In this document: positions 11,849 through 24,103 of the stretch, piece after piece
Position numbering within the stretch: the stretch's first letter is position 1
Layout: each line of letters starts with the position of its first letter
Origin: Sipunculus nudus
Lineage: Eukaryota > Annelida > Sipuncula > Golfingiida > Sipunculidae
DNA length: 64,000 nt
Reading direction: 5' to 3'
Assembly: GCA_026874595.1 (NCBI GenBank)
Contig: CM049320.1
Coordinates: 41,102,714 to 41,166,713, forward strand
The notes under the pieces: model-generated
What the model was told of the DNA's origin: nothing
What the model saw: the letters and a program-made list of their open reading frames with translations, nothing else
The model's database searches: none
Made by a program: the position numbers and the translations under genes

Positions 11849-13990
11849 TCTGAAAATCGGGAAGGGGGGGGGGGGGTGATAACATTGAGACCATCCAGCC
11901 TTGCCAACAAGTGGGGGTGGGGGTGGGGTGGGGGGTACTGTGGTTGTCTTCTTATTTGCGGTGGTTTTAAATTCGCGATATTCACGGTCGCTCTCTGACC
12001 GCGAAATTGAAACCACGCAGTTTTGAATGCATGTATACCAGGCCTTACGTTAATTTCAGAAACTGCGATATTTGGTGACTGCTGAAATTAATCTTCAGTC
12101 ACGTAGTGATGTCTGTCGAGCCTGGTGCATATAAATAATGTGATTCGGGGAGAATAACAGGGTCCTATTAAAATAATATCGGTTGACTTAGATGCAAAAA
12201 CCGTGACCCTTTGCAGGGATGCACTTACCGATTGGGCGCGCCTGGCAGTTTTTCCTGCCCCCCGGCACATGACTGGAGATTGGAAAGTGCAATGTCCGCC
12301 GGGCAATAATATTTAAAAATTACGTGAATGTGTGCCAAGCCAGATGACATCCAGACCCGCTTAAAAGAATATTGCGTAGAAGGTACACTTTAACATCGAG
12401 TCGTATTGTTAATGAATAAAATTTCTTCAAAATTTACGTTAAACAAAATGAAGTGTCATTTGATCATTCATTGTCATGGCGGTTGATATAGCGACATAAG
12501 TCACAAGACGGACGGGAATCCCGACTAATACACGACCACAAGATCATCTTGGCTTCCTTCAGCGTAAACTTTGCGGACATGCATGTCTAACCCAGGTAGC
12601 AAAATGGTGGAAGGCTAGATAAGACGTGTTACACTGAAAGAAATGCAGATTGATATCAAACGATAACAGAGCTTTTATAGAGAAAGAAGATTAGTTGAAC
12701 ACTTTGAAGGCAGTTGATATTGCGACATTAGTCACTAGACGGTCGGGAATGCTCTGTAAACATGTATCTTTTAGATATATATTACATTTGAAATTTAATT
12801 ACAGTAAAACTACGTTAACGCGACCTTATGCGGGACCGGGCAAAGTAGTCTTGTTAGCGGGGTGATCGTGTTAGCAGGATGCTTGTACATTGGTCTGCTA
12901 ATATTTACACAGGGGATAATATGGGTATTTATTTCAAGTAAATAGTAACTTGTTGTCCCTGGTTAATTTAAAATTTAAAATATAGAGAAAAAAAAAAGAA
13001 AAAAAAAACTTTATGGTCTGCCATAAATCAGGACAGCACTCCTAGCAGAATTATTTCAGTTTATCAGCAATGAATAAAATGAACACATCTAATTCTAAGT
13101 GTTATTTATATGGTTCCTGCTTGATCATTGAAATGTGATTTTTCACAGTTTTAATTAACTCACCTGAATGTACCTGTGTGGTGTCAGTTATGTTTTCCAA
13201 ATTCCTTTTTTATCTGTATGTTAAATGCTAATCTAACAGCCGTACTCAGCAAACAATGTACCGGACCATGGAGTCCAAAAACTCTCAATGCGCTTAGTTT
13301 GGCTAACAGGTTGGGCAGATAAAAGCCGGCTTTCCCACGTGCACGGCTATTTAATCACGAGCTATTATCAAAATCAAGGCTGGGCGATGAGCGTGTGACC
13401 TGCTCAAAGACGGGCTCACACTTTAGACTCAAGTCAGCCAACACCAGTCTTCATACAGAAATCTGCTTGTGTGAACGGGTCAAAGACATAAGTTGGACAT
13501 GTAACTGATACTTTCCCTGATGTCGGGGAGGAATAGAGCTTGGTCCTATTCTCAACGACAAATCTGGTGAAACATAATACCTTAATGAGGTTTTAATCAA
13601 GGCACAGATCCACTGTGTGTACAGCTAAAAAGGGAAGATTAGAGCCAAAATTGTAAAATTAGAGGTAATATTAAGACCAACAGTTTGTATTTTCAAAGTC
13701 TTTGGCATTATTTTATTAATGATTGATGTTTAATATTGTTTCCTATTTATTCAGGATAAGATTTATGAATTGATAAAATCTTAACACAAGTTTATGAAAG
13801 TGGTCTGTGATGCTGCCGGTGCTGCCATCTGTCCACCAAGGTTTGTATTAATCCGCCTTTCTGGCTCTCCTCGTTCAACTTGAACTCACTTAGGGTGCGT
13901 TTTGGCGAGTTGTTTTTTTTTTTAAACAAGAATTTACTCACAAAAAAACATTCCACATACACGAAAATATACAAAAGCAACAAAACAGGT
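10521..13990. other. Intergenic, no gene recognised
   Basis: Short open frames only, none with recognisable protein similarity or paired splice signals. It contains a poly-C run (10498-10510, just before), a (TA)n tract at 11801-11846, a poly-G run near 11866, G-rich sequence near 11912-11936, and decayed dispersed-repeat sequence such as 'CGCGAAATTGAAACCACG' near 12001 and 'GTTAGCGGGGTGATCGTGTT' near 12853. Confidence 0.6.
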
Positions 13991-14255
13991 AATGAAGTTA
14001 CAGTAAACGCTTCCTACACAATACATGCCTAACACAAAAGACAGACAGGGACTAACCCAACAAACAGTTTCGCTTTTGCTGCCTGCTTGCACTGGGTACT
14101 TTAATGATTGTAACTGGTTTAAGAAATTTCCCCATTTTTCTAAATCAAATATATATATTTTTGTTTTTACCTACAATATTTCTTTCAACATGATATATCT
14201 GTTCTAAATACCTACACCGTTCTGTAAAATCAGGCAACTGACCTTTACACCTACA

Positions 14256-14386
<131 letters not shown>

Positions 14387-14389
14387 CAG

Positions 14390-14642
14390 TTAGAAAAATA
14401 GTGTTTGCCCTTTGTGAACCGTAATAATTCAAAATAACCTCCTTTAATCTGAATTCGTTTACTTGTGGCCGGTTTTCCTCCAACAATTTATTTTTAATTT
14501 TGTTCCATATTGTACTTACTTTGGGGCAAAACCAAAGTATATGTTTCATAGTTTCTTCTTCCTGTTTACAAAATGTACAAGAGGCATCATTCACCAAATT
14601 GATCTTAAAGAGAAAGGAATTTAAAACTAAGCAGTTATGCAT
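14390..14642 (-). pseudogene. LINE ORF2 C-terminal segment
   Basis: The minus-strand frame reads ...SCTFCKQEEETMKHILWFC..., a CxxC...H...C arrangement common near the C-terminus of L1/Tx1-type ORF2 proteins. The open frame continues into the (TA)n tract, where it is meaningless. Confidence 0.8.
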
Positions 14643-15849
14643 TATCCTGTACTGGAAATATCTCAGTGTACTACCAATTGTTGTTCTGTATAAATTTTAA
14701 AGGCTTTATAAACCTCATCTTCTGAGACATTTAACTCTAACATCCATCATTTGACCGTTTTCTCAGGTTTTTCACTGAAATTCTGTAAATCCTTTCTATA
14801 AACAGTTTTGGTCATATCTTTATTTTTCATCAGGTTACAAAAATCTAGTTTGTTTTTTTGTCTCTGATCCTACCTCACTATAATCGATATTATCTGTAAT
14901 ACATTTCTCCCATGGTAAATGGTAAGGCGTCCGTTTAAGCTTTGATAATCTAGAAATTAATTTTACAACCGTATTTTACATATAATTCATTCTGAATCAA
15001 CCATCTTAAATTATGCCCGCTCTCACACAAGAGATGTTTCAGCTTTGTTACTCCTCTCTGTATCAAACATTTTTTACATACCACTCTTTCATCAATTTTA
15101 ATATTTGAATTAAACCATAATGGTTCCTAAAGTATGTCTTCAATATTATTTACATTTGTACATATATCTCGCCCAGCATCGTAGTATCTCAGATACTACC
15201 AAAAACGGATTGCACTTAACAGATAAAGATATAATATCCTTTTCGTCAATATTCCCTTTAAAGATATATTTTATATTCTTTCTTAAATTCGATCACTCCA
15301 TATTTTTAGCTTTAACTCCTCTCCAACGAAGAGTCTTTTTATCCAGGATACTTTTAGGGCAATATTTTTGCATTCAATGTTATCATGTTCAATCCTCCTG
15401 TTTCTTTAGAATTATATAAAATCTTTCTACTTATTTTATTTGTGCCCCTGTACCAAACAAACTTATAAAGCTTTGAATACAATATTTTATAAAATTGTTT
15501 CGTAGGTCCGGGAAGGACTGACATTATATAAGTTAACTGTGATAATATCTGTGATTTTATCAGTGTTATTTTCCCTCTAGGTGTTAATATGCGATGAGAC
15601 CACTGTTTTATTATTCTATCAATTTTTCCATCTGCTTGTTATAATTTATGTCGACCATTTTTTGCCAGCTTGTAGTACCTAAAACTGATACAGGCTCCTC
15701 TGTCCATTTTAGTCCTAGCTGATTAATTTTATCTTTTTCAATTAGACACATTTTTTAAGAGGTTTATTTAAGTTTTTTTCTTTATTTATTTTTAATATAG
15801 ATATGTTCTAAAATTCTTCAAAGTTCTGTAATGCTGCTCTTACCGAGGT

Positions 15850-16195
15850 TTCCCCATCGGATAAGAATAAACACATGTCATCGGCGTATTGTATGATCTT
15901 ATACTCCTTATCAAAATATCTAAACCCTTTTATATTTTCTTTTTTTTCTAATTTTCATAGCAAATATTTCAATTGCAATAATAAAGAGGTAAGGCGACAA
16001 GGGGCAACCTTGCCTGACCTCTGATGATAATTGAAGAATGTTGCAAAATAACCATGATTTATAACACGAATTTATATCTGTATATAGAGTGTTTATCCAA
16101 CTGATAAAATTGGCAAAATTGAAAGGTGTTAAAGCTTATTTGGTGTACCTAATATCTAAAAAATCAAAAGCCTTTTCAAAGTCGACTTTCATTGT
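15850..16195 (-). pseudogene. LINE reverse transcriptase, palm segment
   Basis: This carries motif A (DFEKAFD, near 16168-16190), then VRQGCPLSPYLF (near 15970-16010) and the catalytic YADD (15877-15888). It is the continuation of the RT that breaks off near 17740; element B separates the pieces right next to motif A. Several frame changes occur between motifs. Confidence 0.85.
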
Positions 16196-17740
16196 ATCCC
16201 CAGACAAAGTCAGGGGATACTATGTTTTCATACCGGTCCCGCCGCCGCCGCATATAAATCTTGTTGGCGCGATAACTCAAAAAATATTTCAAGGATCTTT
16301 ACCAAACTTGATATATGTATAGTTATGGGTGAGAGGACGCCGCCTATTCAAAATGAGGTCATGACCTTTACTAGGAGAGTGTCCTTGACCTTGAATAAGT
16401 CCGAATTTGGGGAAAATCACACAAATTCTTAAATATCTCAAGAAATCTTGCATGGATTGATCCCAAAATCAAGTTGATCAAAGATCATGGATAGGGTTGT
16501 CATGTTCCAGAAACTGATGGCGCCACCTATTATTCTTTACTTGTTTTCGTGCCTTTTAATACCCCCACAATTGCCACTTTACAGTACTGAGAGCATTATA
16601 AGTCAAAAACTAATGGACAGATTTCTTTAATATTATGCATGTACATAGATATAGGTTTTGGGATGATATTTATTTAAATTGGTGTCATGACCTTTCTTAT
16701 GAGAGTGGCCTTGACCTTGAATATTCCCATGTTTGGTGAAATTTACACAAAATCTTTAATATCTCAGTAAGGGATACATGGAATGATCCAAATATCAAAT
16801 TGACCGAAGATCTTGGATAGCTTTGTCTCTTGCAGAAGACAGGTGGCGCCACCTTGTGTCGTTTTCTTGTTAAAATGATGTTAACTCAAAAACTTTGTAA
16901 GAATTTAAGGTACAGTCACCAAACCCACAGGTTTGATGCATCTTACCAACAGCTAGCTCAAGCTCGAACATGCATGACCTTTATGCATTTTTTCAAGGTC
17001 ACAGCAACGATTATGCTAATACAGGTGGCGCCACCTTGTGTCGTTTTCTTGCTTTTGCGCCTGTTAATACCCCACTGTTGCCACTGACAGCACTGTTGGC
17101 ATGATAAATTGAAAACTAAAGGACAGATTTCTTTCATATCATGCATATATATATTTTTAAGTTACAATTTTTTTTTTTTTAAATTTTAATTAAATTTTTT
17201 TTTTTAAATCTTGGATTTTTTTCTCTCTGCAGAATACAGGTGGCGCTACCTTGTGTCGTTTTCTTGCTTTCGCAACTGTTAATACCCCACCATTTCCACT
17301 TTACAGCACTGTTAGCATGATAAATTGAAAACTCAAGGACATATTTCTTTCATATCATGCATACATATATTTTTAAGTTAAAAAAATAATTTAATTTAAT
17401 TTTTTTTTTTATATCTTGGATTTTTTTTTTCTCTTCTGCAGAAAACAGGTGGCGCCTCCTTGTGTCGTTTTCTTGCTTTCGCACCTTGTAATACCCCACT
17501 ATTGCCACTTCACAGCACTGTGAGCATGATAAGTTGAAAACTTATGGACAGATTTCTTTCATATCACGTATATAGATATGGGTTACGGAATTAGATATAT
17601 TTCAATTTGGATCATGTCCTCTCCTATGAGAGTGACCTTTACCTTAAATATGCCCATACTTGTTAGAAACCATGGTGGCTTGCCAAGTGTCAGTCTCTGC
17701 ATCTGAACTCAAGATGGGATCCTATTCTTCGAGGCTGGGG
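16194..17740 (-). mobile_element. Terminal-palindrome element B inside the LINE
   Basis: Its palindromic end is on the left: GTATCCCC and GGGGATAC arms at 16194-16220, followed by a CCGCCGCCGC tract and text closely matching the reverse complement of element C (e.g. AAAAAATATTTCAAGGATC). Inside are about five tandem monomers of roughly 200 bp with AGGTGGCGCCACCT (16841, 17023) or decayed versions (17230, 17448) followed by TTGTGTCGTTTTCTTG. The right boundary is approximate, where the LINE reading resumes. It is non-coding. Confidence 0.65.
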
Positions 17741-18600
17741 TGGGGTGGGGGGTTAATTGTCTTGGGATGGGTTTATTGTTTGTTTTGGCGAGGTGCATTA
17801 TTGATGTTATTTTATTTATATTTTCTCCTATATAGCGTCTTTTTATAAATCCAATTTGGTCCTGATGAATAATAATTGTCAAAGTAAGTTTTAATCGGTT
17901 TGACATACATTTTGCAATTATTTTGTAATCTATGTTGAGCAGTGAAATTGGTCTCCAGTTTTTTAACAAGAGCATATCTTTTCCTGTTTTTGGAATTAAT
18001 GTTTTAATACCCTGTTTCTGAGTTATACACATCTGTCCTACGCTAAAACTATGTTGAACCATGTCCATAAAGAACGATTTTAACTCTGGCCAAAATTTGT
18101 TGTAAAATTCTATAGGGAGACCATCTGTTCCAGGAGATTGGTTTAAAGGGAATGTTTTCAATACTTCTGTTACTTCCGACTCTGTTTTATCTGTCACACA
18201 AATCTTTTGTTTCTTGGGGTATTATTTTCTATATCAATATCATTATTAAAAGGATCTTCCGAAATGCTGTTAGCCCGATAAAGTTTTTCATAAAATTGTG
18301 ACATCCACTCTAGAATTTCTGCTGGTTCACGTGTTTGGTTGCCTTGATCATCCTTCAAATTAGTTATGTGTTTCTTACTATAGTTTCTTTTTTCGAAATT
18401 TAAAAATTACTTTGATGGTTTCTCCCCCTCCTCATACCAAGTCGCGTTACTTCGTATTATTGCTCCTGCAGTTTTAATTTCTGTTAATTCTTCAAATTTT
18501 ACTTTCAAATATTTATATTTTATTTTAGCTTCTTTTACACCATTTGTATAACTTGGTATCATACTTATCATTTCTTTTTCAATATTCTTCATCTTTTGTA
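17740..18600 (-). pseudogene. LINE reverse transcriptase, N-terminal segment
   Basis: The minus-strand frame (17709-18197) reads ...NQSPGTDGLPIEFYNKFW... then KNWRPISLLNIDYKIIAK and HQDQIGFIKRRYIGENI, diagnostic of the fingers region of L1-type RT. An upstream frame (18407-18592) has the usual linker before RT. The reading fails near 17740 at the element B junction. Confidence 0.88.
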
Positions 18601-18698
18601 TTTTTTTTTCTGTGCCGAATATTTTATTGTAACACCCCTAATTACACATTTTAAGGTATCCCAGAGTAAATCAGGTTTCGTCTGCGGATTATCTTCTA

Positions 18699-18701
<3 letters not shown>

Positions 18702-18742
<41 letters not shown>
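18702..18742. repeat. (CT)n microsatellite
   Basis: About 20 CT units within the LINE linker, just left of element C. Confidence 0.95.
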
Positions 18743-18745
<3 letters not shown>

Positions 18746-18780
18746 TTTAACTAGACATTTCTTGGCACCGCTGGTGCCAT

Positions 18781-19529
18781 AGTATCGCCAGACAAATGAG
18801 GTTTTGGTCAAGACCACTCTCAAAGGAAAATGATCCAGTTGTGACTCTGTGGTACACCCAGTGCACTAATTCATTTATCACTGACCATCATATCTATTTA
18901 TAGAATCGGACCATGGCCCAGAACTGCTGATGTTTGGGCAAAACATGATGCAACACCATGTGCAGACCACTAGCTGAAGCAATCCCCCAGGTTCACTGGA
19001 GATTTTCATGATTGTTGGTGATTTTTACCATATATGGCAATATTTAAAGTCAAGTCCACCCATACCTATGTACATGCATAATATTAAAGAAATCTGTCAA
19101 TCAGTTTTTGACTTGTGATGCTAAAAGTACTGTCAAGTGGCAATGATGGGGGTATTAAACGGCACAAAAACAAGAAAAGGATACCAGGTGGCACCACCAG
19201 TTTCCAGTACATGACATCACTATCCAAGATCTTTGTCCAACTTGATTTTTGGATAAATCCATGAAAGTTTTCTTGAGATATTTAAGAATTTGTGTGATTT
19301 TCCCCAAAAATGGATCTATTCAAGGTCAAGGTCACTCTCCTAGTTGAGGTCATGACCCCATTTTAAATAGACTTCGTCCTCTCACCTATATCTATAAATG
19401 TGTCAAGTTTGAAAAAGATCCTTGAAATATTTTTTGAGTAATTGTGTCCAAAAGAAATCTCTGCGGCGGCGGCGGCGGCGGCGCAACCGTGCCTAAACCA
19501 TAGTATCTCCAGACTATGTCTGGCGATAC
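18781..19529 (+). mobile_element. Terminal-palindrome element C inside the LINE
   Basis: It begins AGTATCGCCAGACAAA and ends with a strong hairpin GTATCTCCAGAC-tat-GTCTGGCGATAC (19503-19529), preceded by (CGG)n. The right half is the reverse complement relative of the left part of element B, so B and C are the same family in opposite orientation. It carries one decayed core palindrome (GGTGGCACCACC, about 19187-19198). It separates the endonuclease and RT halves of the LINE. Confidence 0.7.
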
Positions 19530-19559
19530 AATTATTTTTATATATTTTGAGTCATCTAA

Positions 19560-20330
19560 CAGAGAGCAAAGGAGCTTCTAAAATCCAGGACCGCGGGGAT
19601 TTTCTGTGAGTTTCAGTGTATTTTGGAAATAAAAATGATCGCTTTTATAACTATTTTGAATCTGTGCTTGTTCTATATAATTTGTCAAACACTTTGAAAC
19701 TAGAAAGTAATCAAGTCTACTTGAAATATTATAGGATTTATTTCTGCTCCATGTAAATTCTCTTTCATCACGATGGTAATGCCTCCAAATATCTATCATG
19801 GCGAACCCATTACACCATTCCTTTTCTATGGCTCTAGACTGTTTATGGGTTATATTCTGACTTCCAAACTTATCCTTTTCGTTGTCCATAACTAAATTAA
19901 AATCGCCTCCCATGATACATTTCTCATTTGATATTACCTTATTTTTTTCGATCACATTTTTAAAGAAGATCGGATCATCACTATTCGGACCATATATGAC
20001 AGACAAAGTTACTCTATGATCCCCTAACGTTATATCACATACAATAAAACGCCCATTTTCATCTACTATAGTTTCATGAATTTCTGCTCCAACCAAATTT
20101 TTAATTAACAGACATACTCCTTTGGCATTTGATTCCCCGTGAGCAAAACACAATTTTTCCTCCCCACTCAGCTCGCTATAACGCTTCATCCTTTTTAGTA
20201 CTGTGGGTTTCTTGTAAGATTATCAGCTGATAAGTTCTTTTATTTAACCAATAAAAAACCCTCTTCTTTTGTTATAATTTGCAATCCCTCTAACATTTAA
20301 AGTAAGTATTCTTATATCTGACATATGAAT
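19560..20330 (-). pseudogene. LINE endonuclease (APE type)
   Basis: The frame at 20244-20426 supplies the start of the domain (ILTLNVRGIANYNKR). The frame at 19578-20189 continues with KGVCLLIKN, SVIYGPNSDDP, MGGDFNLVMD, FTWSRNKSYNISSRLDYFLVS and SDHF, the standard order of APE-type endonuclease motifs in LINEs. A frame break near 20190-20240 separates them. Confidence 0.9.
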
Positions 20331-20699
20331 ATAAATTCTCTTTTTTTCTATACGCTTTACAACAGTCTTAAATTGTCGAGGTATATTAATACATTTTTCT
20401 ATTTGGGAAATCAGGTAAAAGTCCAAAGTATTATGAACAAATATATTCTCTTTATAGCAAAGTAACCGAAATAATTTAGATAATCAAACAGGGTCACACA
20501 TAACATCAGTTCACACAAATACAAATAAACTCTGCACCACCAGTACACCTCAGCAAGCTGCGCGTGTAACATGCAGAAAAGCACTCATGTCCAGTATGGG
20601 TCCCGGCAGTGGCTATTTACATAAAAGAAGTCCAACTGTGTTTGTTATGCGTGGAACGGGGTTACCGAGTGCACATAATTGTTACGCAACTGTTCCATT

Positions 20700-21660
20700 T
20701 CAATCAGTGTTCTGGATTGGAACCTCGGAGCCGTCTATATAAAGACGTCCCTGCCAAAACCGTGTCTCTAGGTGATTATTGTAAGCCTCGTCCATTTGTC
20801 TTTTCGCCTGCCTTTTCAATTGTAAGTCCGCGGCCGTGAGATCCTCAAATACGCGAACTGGTCCCTTGTTAAATGCAGGTTTCGCTTTCTTAACCACCAT
20901 GTTCCGGACTGGGCGACTATAGAAACGGGCAATAATATGGCCATAACTGCTTTGTTTTTTTTTCGTCCGGTGCGATGCACGTTTTCCATTAGTTTTTCTA
21001 AATCTCCTGTGTTCAGTCCGCCTAGCAACCCTGCTTCTTCTATTATTCTGGCCACTTCTGCTTTAGTTTTCACCTGAATTTTCTCCGATACCCGAAACTC
21101 TCACATTGTATTCCCTGGAGTGTCTCTCCATTTCACTCATTTTATCCTTTGTACTTTGTTCCAGTTCCTTTATTTTTGTGATCACGTTGGTGTTTTGTTG
21201 AACATGGTTTTCAACGGTTTTTTTTCAAAGCAGCATTTTCTATAATAATATCCTCTAATTTGGTCTTGTTTGTTTCTACAGTGCCCTGCGTAAATTGCAA
21301 GATGTTTAATGTGTCCTCTAACTCTTTGTCTGTAACATTTTATTCTCTTTAATTTGTTTTTTCACCTTAATTGACCTTCCTTCAAATCTCTGTTCAAATT
21401 TATTGAAAGCTTGGATAATCTCTTGCGTGGAAGCTCTAATAGTCTTTTAAATGTAATGTTTGAGGCCGGTATCGGGCTCTGTTGTATGAGTGGGGTCAAT
21501 GCAAGGTTGCTCACCTATTGCGCCGCTCTCTGTGTGATCTATCGGCTGCTCATCTTTGGATCCCGTAACATTCACATAACTGTCCATTGTCACAGTTCCT
21601 TGTTTACCTTTTTGGGTATCCTTGGTTCGTTTGGGCATTATCCTTGATTTCCACCACAAT
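20700..21660 (-). pseudogene. LINE ORF1 remnants
   Basis: Minus-strand frames 21447-21659 (Lys/Thr-rich start MPKRTKDTQKGKQGT), 20816-21073 and 20700-20900. The last reads NMVVKKAKPAFNKGPVRVFE and then a basic helix ending in NNHLETRFWQGRLYIDG, consistent with the RNA-binding C-terminal domain of L1-type ORF1 proteins. Frames are broken in at least two places. Confidence 0.7.
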
Positions 21661-22485
21661 ATATATCACGTTTTAAGTTTATATTTTACCTTTAAATATC
21701 TGTCACTCTCAGAGCCCTTCAGAAATGTGACTGCTCACTCTGACATGCGTTACCGGAAGTCTATACCGTTGAAAATATGTTTTAACGTGAATCTTTGATC
21801 ATAAAAACCTTTGTTTAGATACAATGTTTGACCAATCATCATGGTTAGTTCTTGAGAAGTTTAAGAATATATAATTTTCGTCAGTTGCGGCCTGAAGATA
21901 CCGTTGCTTGTTTGCCATGGTTATTTTGAGCAAATAATAAAAACTGGTGGCCAACCTATATTTTTAATATTAAAAAAAAAATTCTATTTTTAATGCTGGA
22001 TTTCATAAACTGTTTCAGTTTCTCAACTCCTCTTGGTTGCCTTACTGATTACGGATCATGTTCCATCAAGTAAAAAAAGAATGCCGAAGTCACCTAAATT
22101 TGTTTTTGTAATCTTCGATAGATTTGCCGATTGAAAAAGTCTTATGACACTACATATTTATTTTTAAAACATTTTTATTCATGAGACCCTCCAAGGTACA
22201 GCAATTGGATCAATTTTCCACATTTGGTTTATGAATTGTCTTGAAACTTGGTATGTTTATTGATCATTGAATGTTTCGTTAGCTCAACTGAGCTTTAGGT
22301 GATGGGCCTTCCCCCGTAGGCAAAATCCAGTTCTAATGCAATTGTCGAACGGTATAGAATGAGCTCTTATTCCTTGTAAACCTTTCCTTGTTAAGCTTCT
22401 CCTTGTGTTATCAGCGATATCACGCTGCATAATGTTATGTCACGTTATATATTAATGCACGTGAATGTATCTTGATTTTTTCCAG

Positions 22486-23018
22486 ACAGCTGAAGAAACT
22501 GTGGGTCACCAACGCAGATACCAGAAGTTAACTCAGCCGGGGGAGATGCATGTGTTAATGTTGTCATATTTACGCGGAGGCGGGCAGTTAGTCGGAGAAA
22601 TTTTTAATCAAAATACTGATGCTTGTTACTTGTATGAACCACTACAGGGCGTTTACCAATCGCTCTTTGGTAAACTTGAGCCACCAAAGCCTTTGGATAT
22701 TCAGCTGTGGTCAAACGGTTCAAGGAGGTAATACAAGGTCACTGTTATCAGTCTGATTTAGTTTTGTTAAAGGAATAAATCAATCATATTGAAGAGTAAA
22801 TAAAATACACACAAACACATATATACCTCTCGAAATTAAGACCACCAACGCGTACGGGATCTCGATGAAGCCGTCGCATTTTCGAAGCAGGTCAAGTGTC
22901 TAAGTAAGGTCTGATATTAAGAGCAAAAAAGTATTCGAGATGGTGAAAAATTGGTCGTTACTCTGAGGTGGTCGCTAAACTGAGGTGGTCGTTATGCCAA
23001 GTATTACTAAATAAATAT

Positions 23019-23083
<65 letters not shown>

Positions 23084-24103
23084 ACAAAAGATACTTTGGA
23101 AAACATAGTTTAAATAGAATTTCTTGTGATTTGAATTTCTAACTTCAGAAATATTCCAGAATACGAGGAAAGTGCAGTGCTAAGAAATATACAGCGTCTG
23201 TTTGACAATAAGTTCGAAGCAATTCCAGTGGAGGTCACACGGGGCCATCACATGATGAAGTCACACGTTAAAGTATCGCAGCCCTACCGAGAGTGTCTAC
23301 AGCATGTGCATGTTTCTGGGAATATTGACAACTGTTTCAAGGAAACGCCAACAATGTGCTCCCATTATCTTTCAAGTCGGGAAAAGGCCCAGTTTTGCTT
23401 TGATTCTATTGCGCTGTTTCGACAGATTTACGGTTCTGAATCAGCTCGCCAAATGGCACAGGCAAGTAAGGAACATGAACAGTTTCTCAACCACCGCGAG
23501 TGTTTATTTCGCATGAGCAGTCAAAGCCAACATTGCCTTGGTCTTCTGCAGAAATCATGTTCCTCAAAACCACTAGTTGTAATTAAGTCGTCCTATGTAT
23601 CTCTGGAGTTAGCACAGTTGTTATTGAAGGAAAATAAAAAGTTACGAATTATTCATGTGGTGCGTGACCCGAGGGCGATAACGACCACAAGGGAGACCTT
23701 TGGAGATATTTCTCAAGCTGCACAAGGAGATGCAGAGAAAGAATCAAAATATATTTGTCAGCAGCTGAACAAAACAATGACAGCAATCTCTGGCATGCGA
23801 AAACGCTTTCCAAAGCGCATTATTACAGTAAAATACGAAGACTTTTCAACGGACCCACTGAAGTTCACTAATAAAGTGTACCGGTTTTTAAACATGACGA
23901 CGCCTGAAGATGTGCGAGTGTGGCTGCAAGTATACAAATCAAGGCGGAAATCCGGCGGAAATAAACAGGGAAAATTATCATGGGCAGAAAAGAACGCCCG
24001 CCTAAACGTGCATGCGTGGAGAAATAAAATAAGTTTTGACGCCATGCAGAAGACCACTACCGCATGCAGGAAAACTTTAGAGAAGCTTCGATATGAAATT
24101 TAG
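22486..24103 (+). CDS. Carbohydrate sulfotransferase (Golgi, PAPS-dependent), C-terminal two exons
   Basis: Two exons join exactly: 22486-22727 (acceptor TTTTTTCCAG, donor AG|GTAATA) and 23149-24103 (acceptor ACTTCAG), giving 398 codons plus TAG at 24101. The first exon holds the 5'-phosphosulfate loop region, LSYLRGGGQLVGEIFNQ, followed by CYLYEPLQGVY. The second holds the 3'-phosphate motif IIHVVRDPRAI and downstream ISGMRKRFPKRIITVKYEDF. This order is that of the CHST1/3/5/7 group, type II Golgi enzymes that sulfate GlcNAc, galactose or GalNAc. The usual RSGSS/RTGSS is RGGGQL here, an unusual P-loop. An in-frame ATG at 22465 lies in the polypyrimidine tract, so a membrane-anchor exon probably lies upstream; I did not find it. 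Substrate cannot be assigned. Confidence 0.87.
23029..23081. repeat. (TA)n(GA)n microsatellite in the sulfotransferase intron
   Basis: TA run followed by GA run about 70 bp upstream of the last exon's acceptor. Confidence 0.95.

Larger units (their letters stand above)
14390..21660 (-). mobile_element. L1-like non-LTR retrotransposon (LINE), broken
   Basis: On the minus strand, in order: ORF1 remnants (21660 to about 20700), an APE-type endonuclease (20330-19560), the reverse-transcriptase fingers and palm (about 18600-17740), the rest of the palm after an insertion (16195-15850), and a C-terminal Cys/His segment (14642-14390). Motifs seen include MGGDFNLV and SRLDYFLV in the endonuclease, and SPGTDGLPIEFY, VRQGCPLSPYLF and YADD in the reverse transcriptase. 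The order ORF1, endonuclease, RT, CxxC region is that of L1/Tx1-clade LINEs. It is interrupted by elements at 16194-17740 and 18781-19529 and by several frame breaks, so it is dead. Flanking target duplications were not located. Confidence 0.88.

Noticed and set aside
11703-12016. Frames with long Tyr-Ile repeats
   Set aside because: Translation of a (TA)n microsatellite. The same artefact occurs near 14260-14386, 32364-32424 and 35590-35651.
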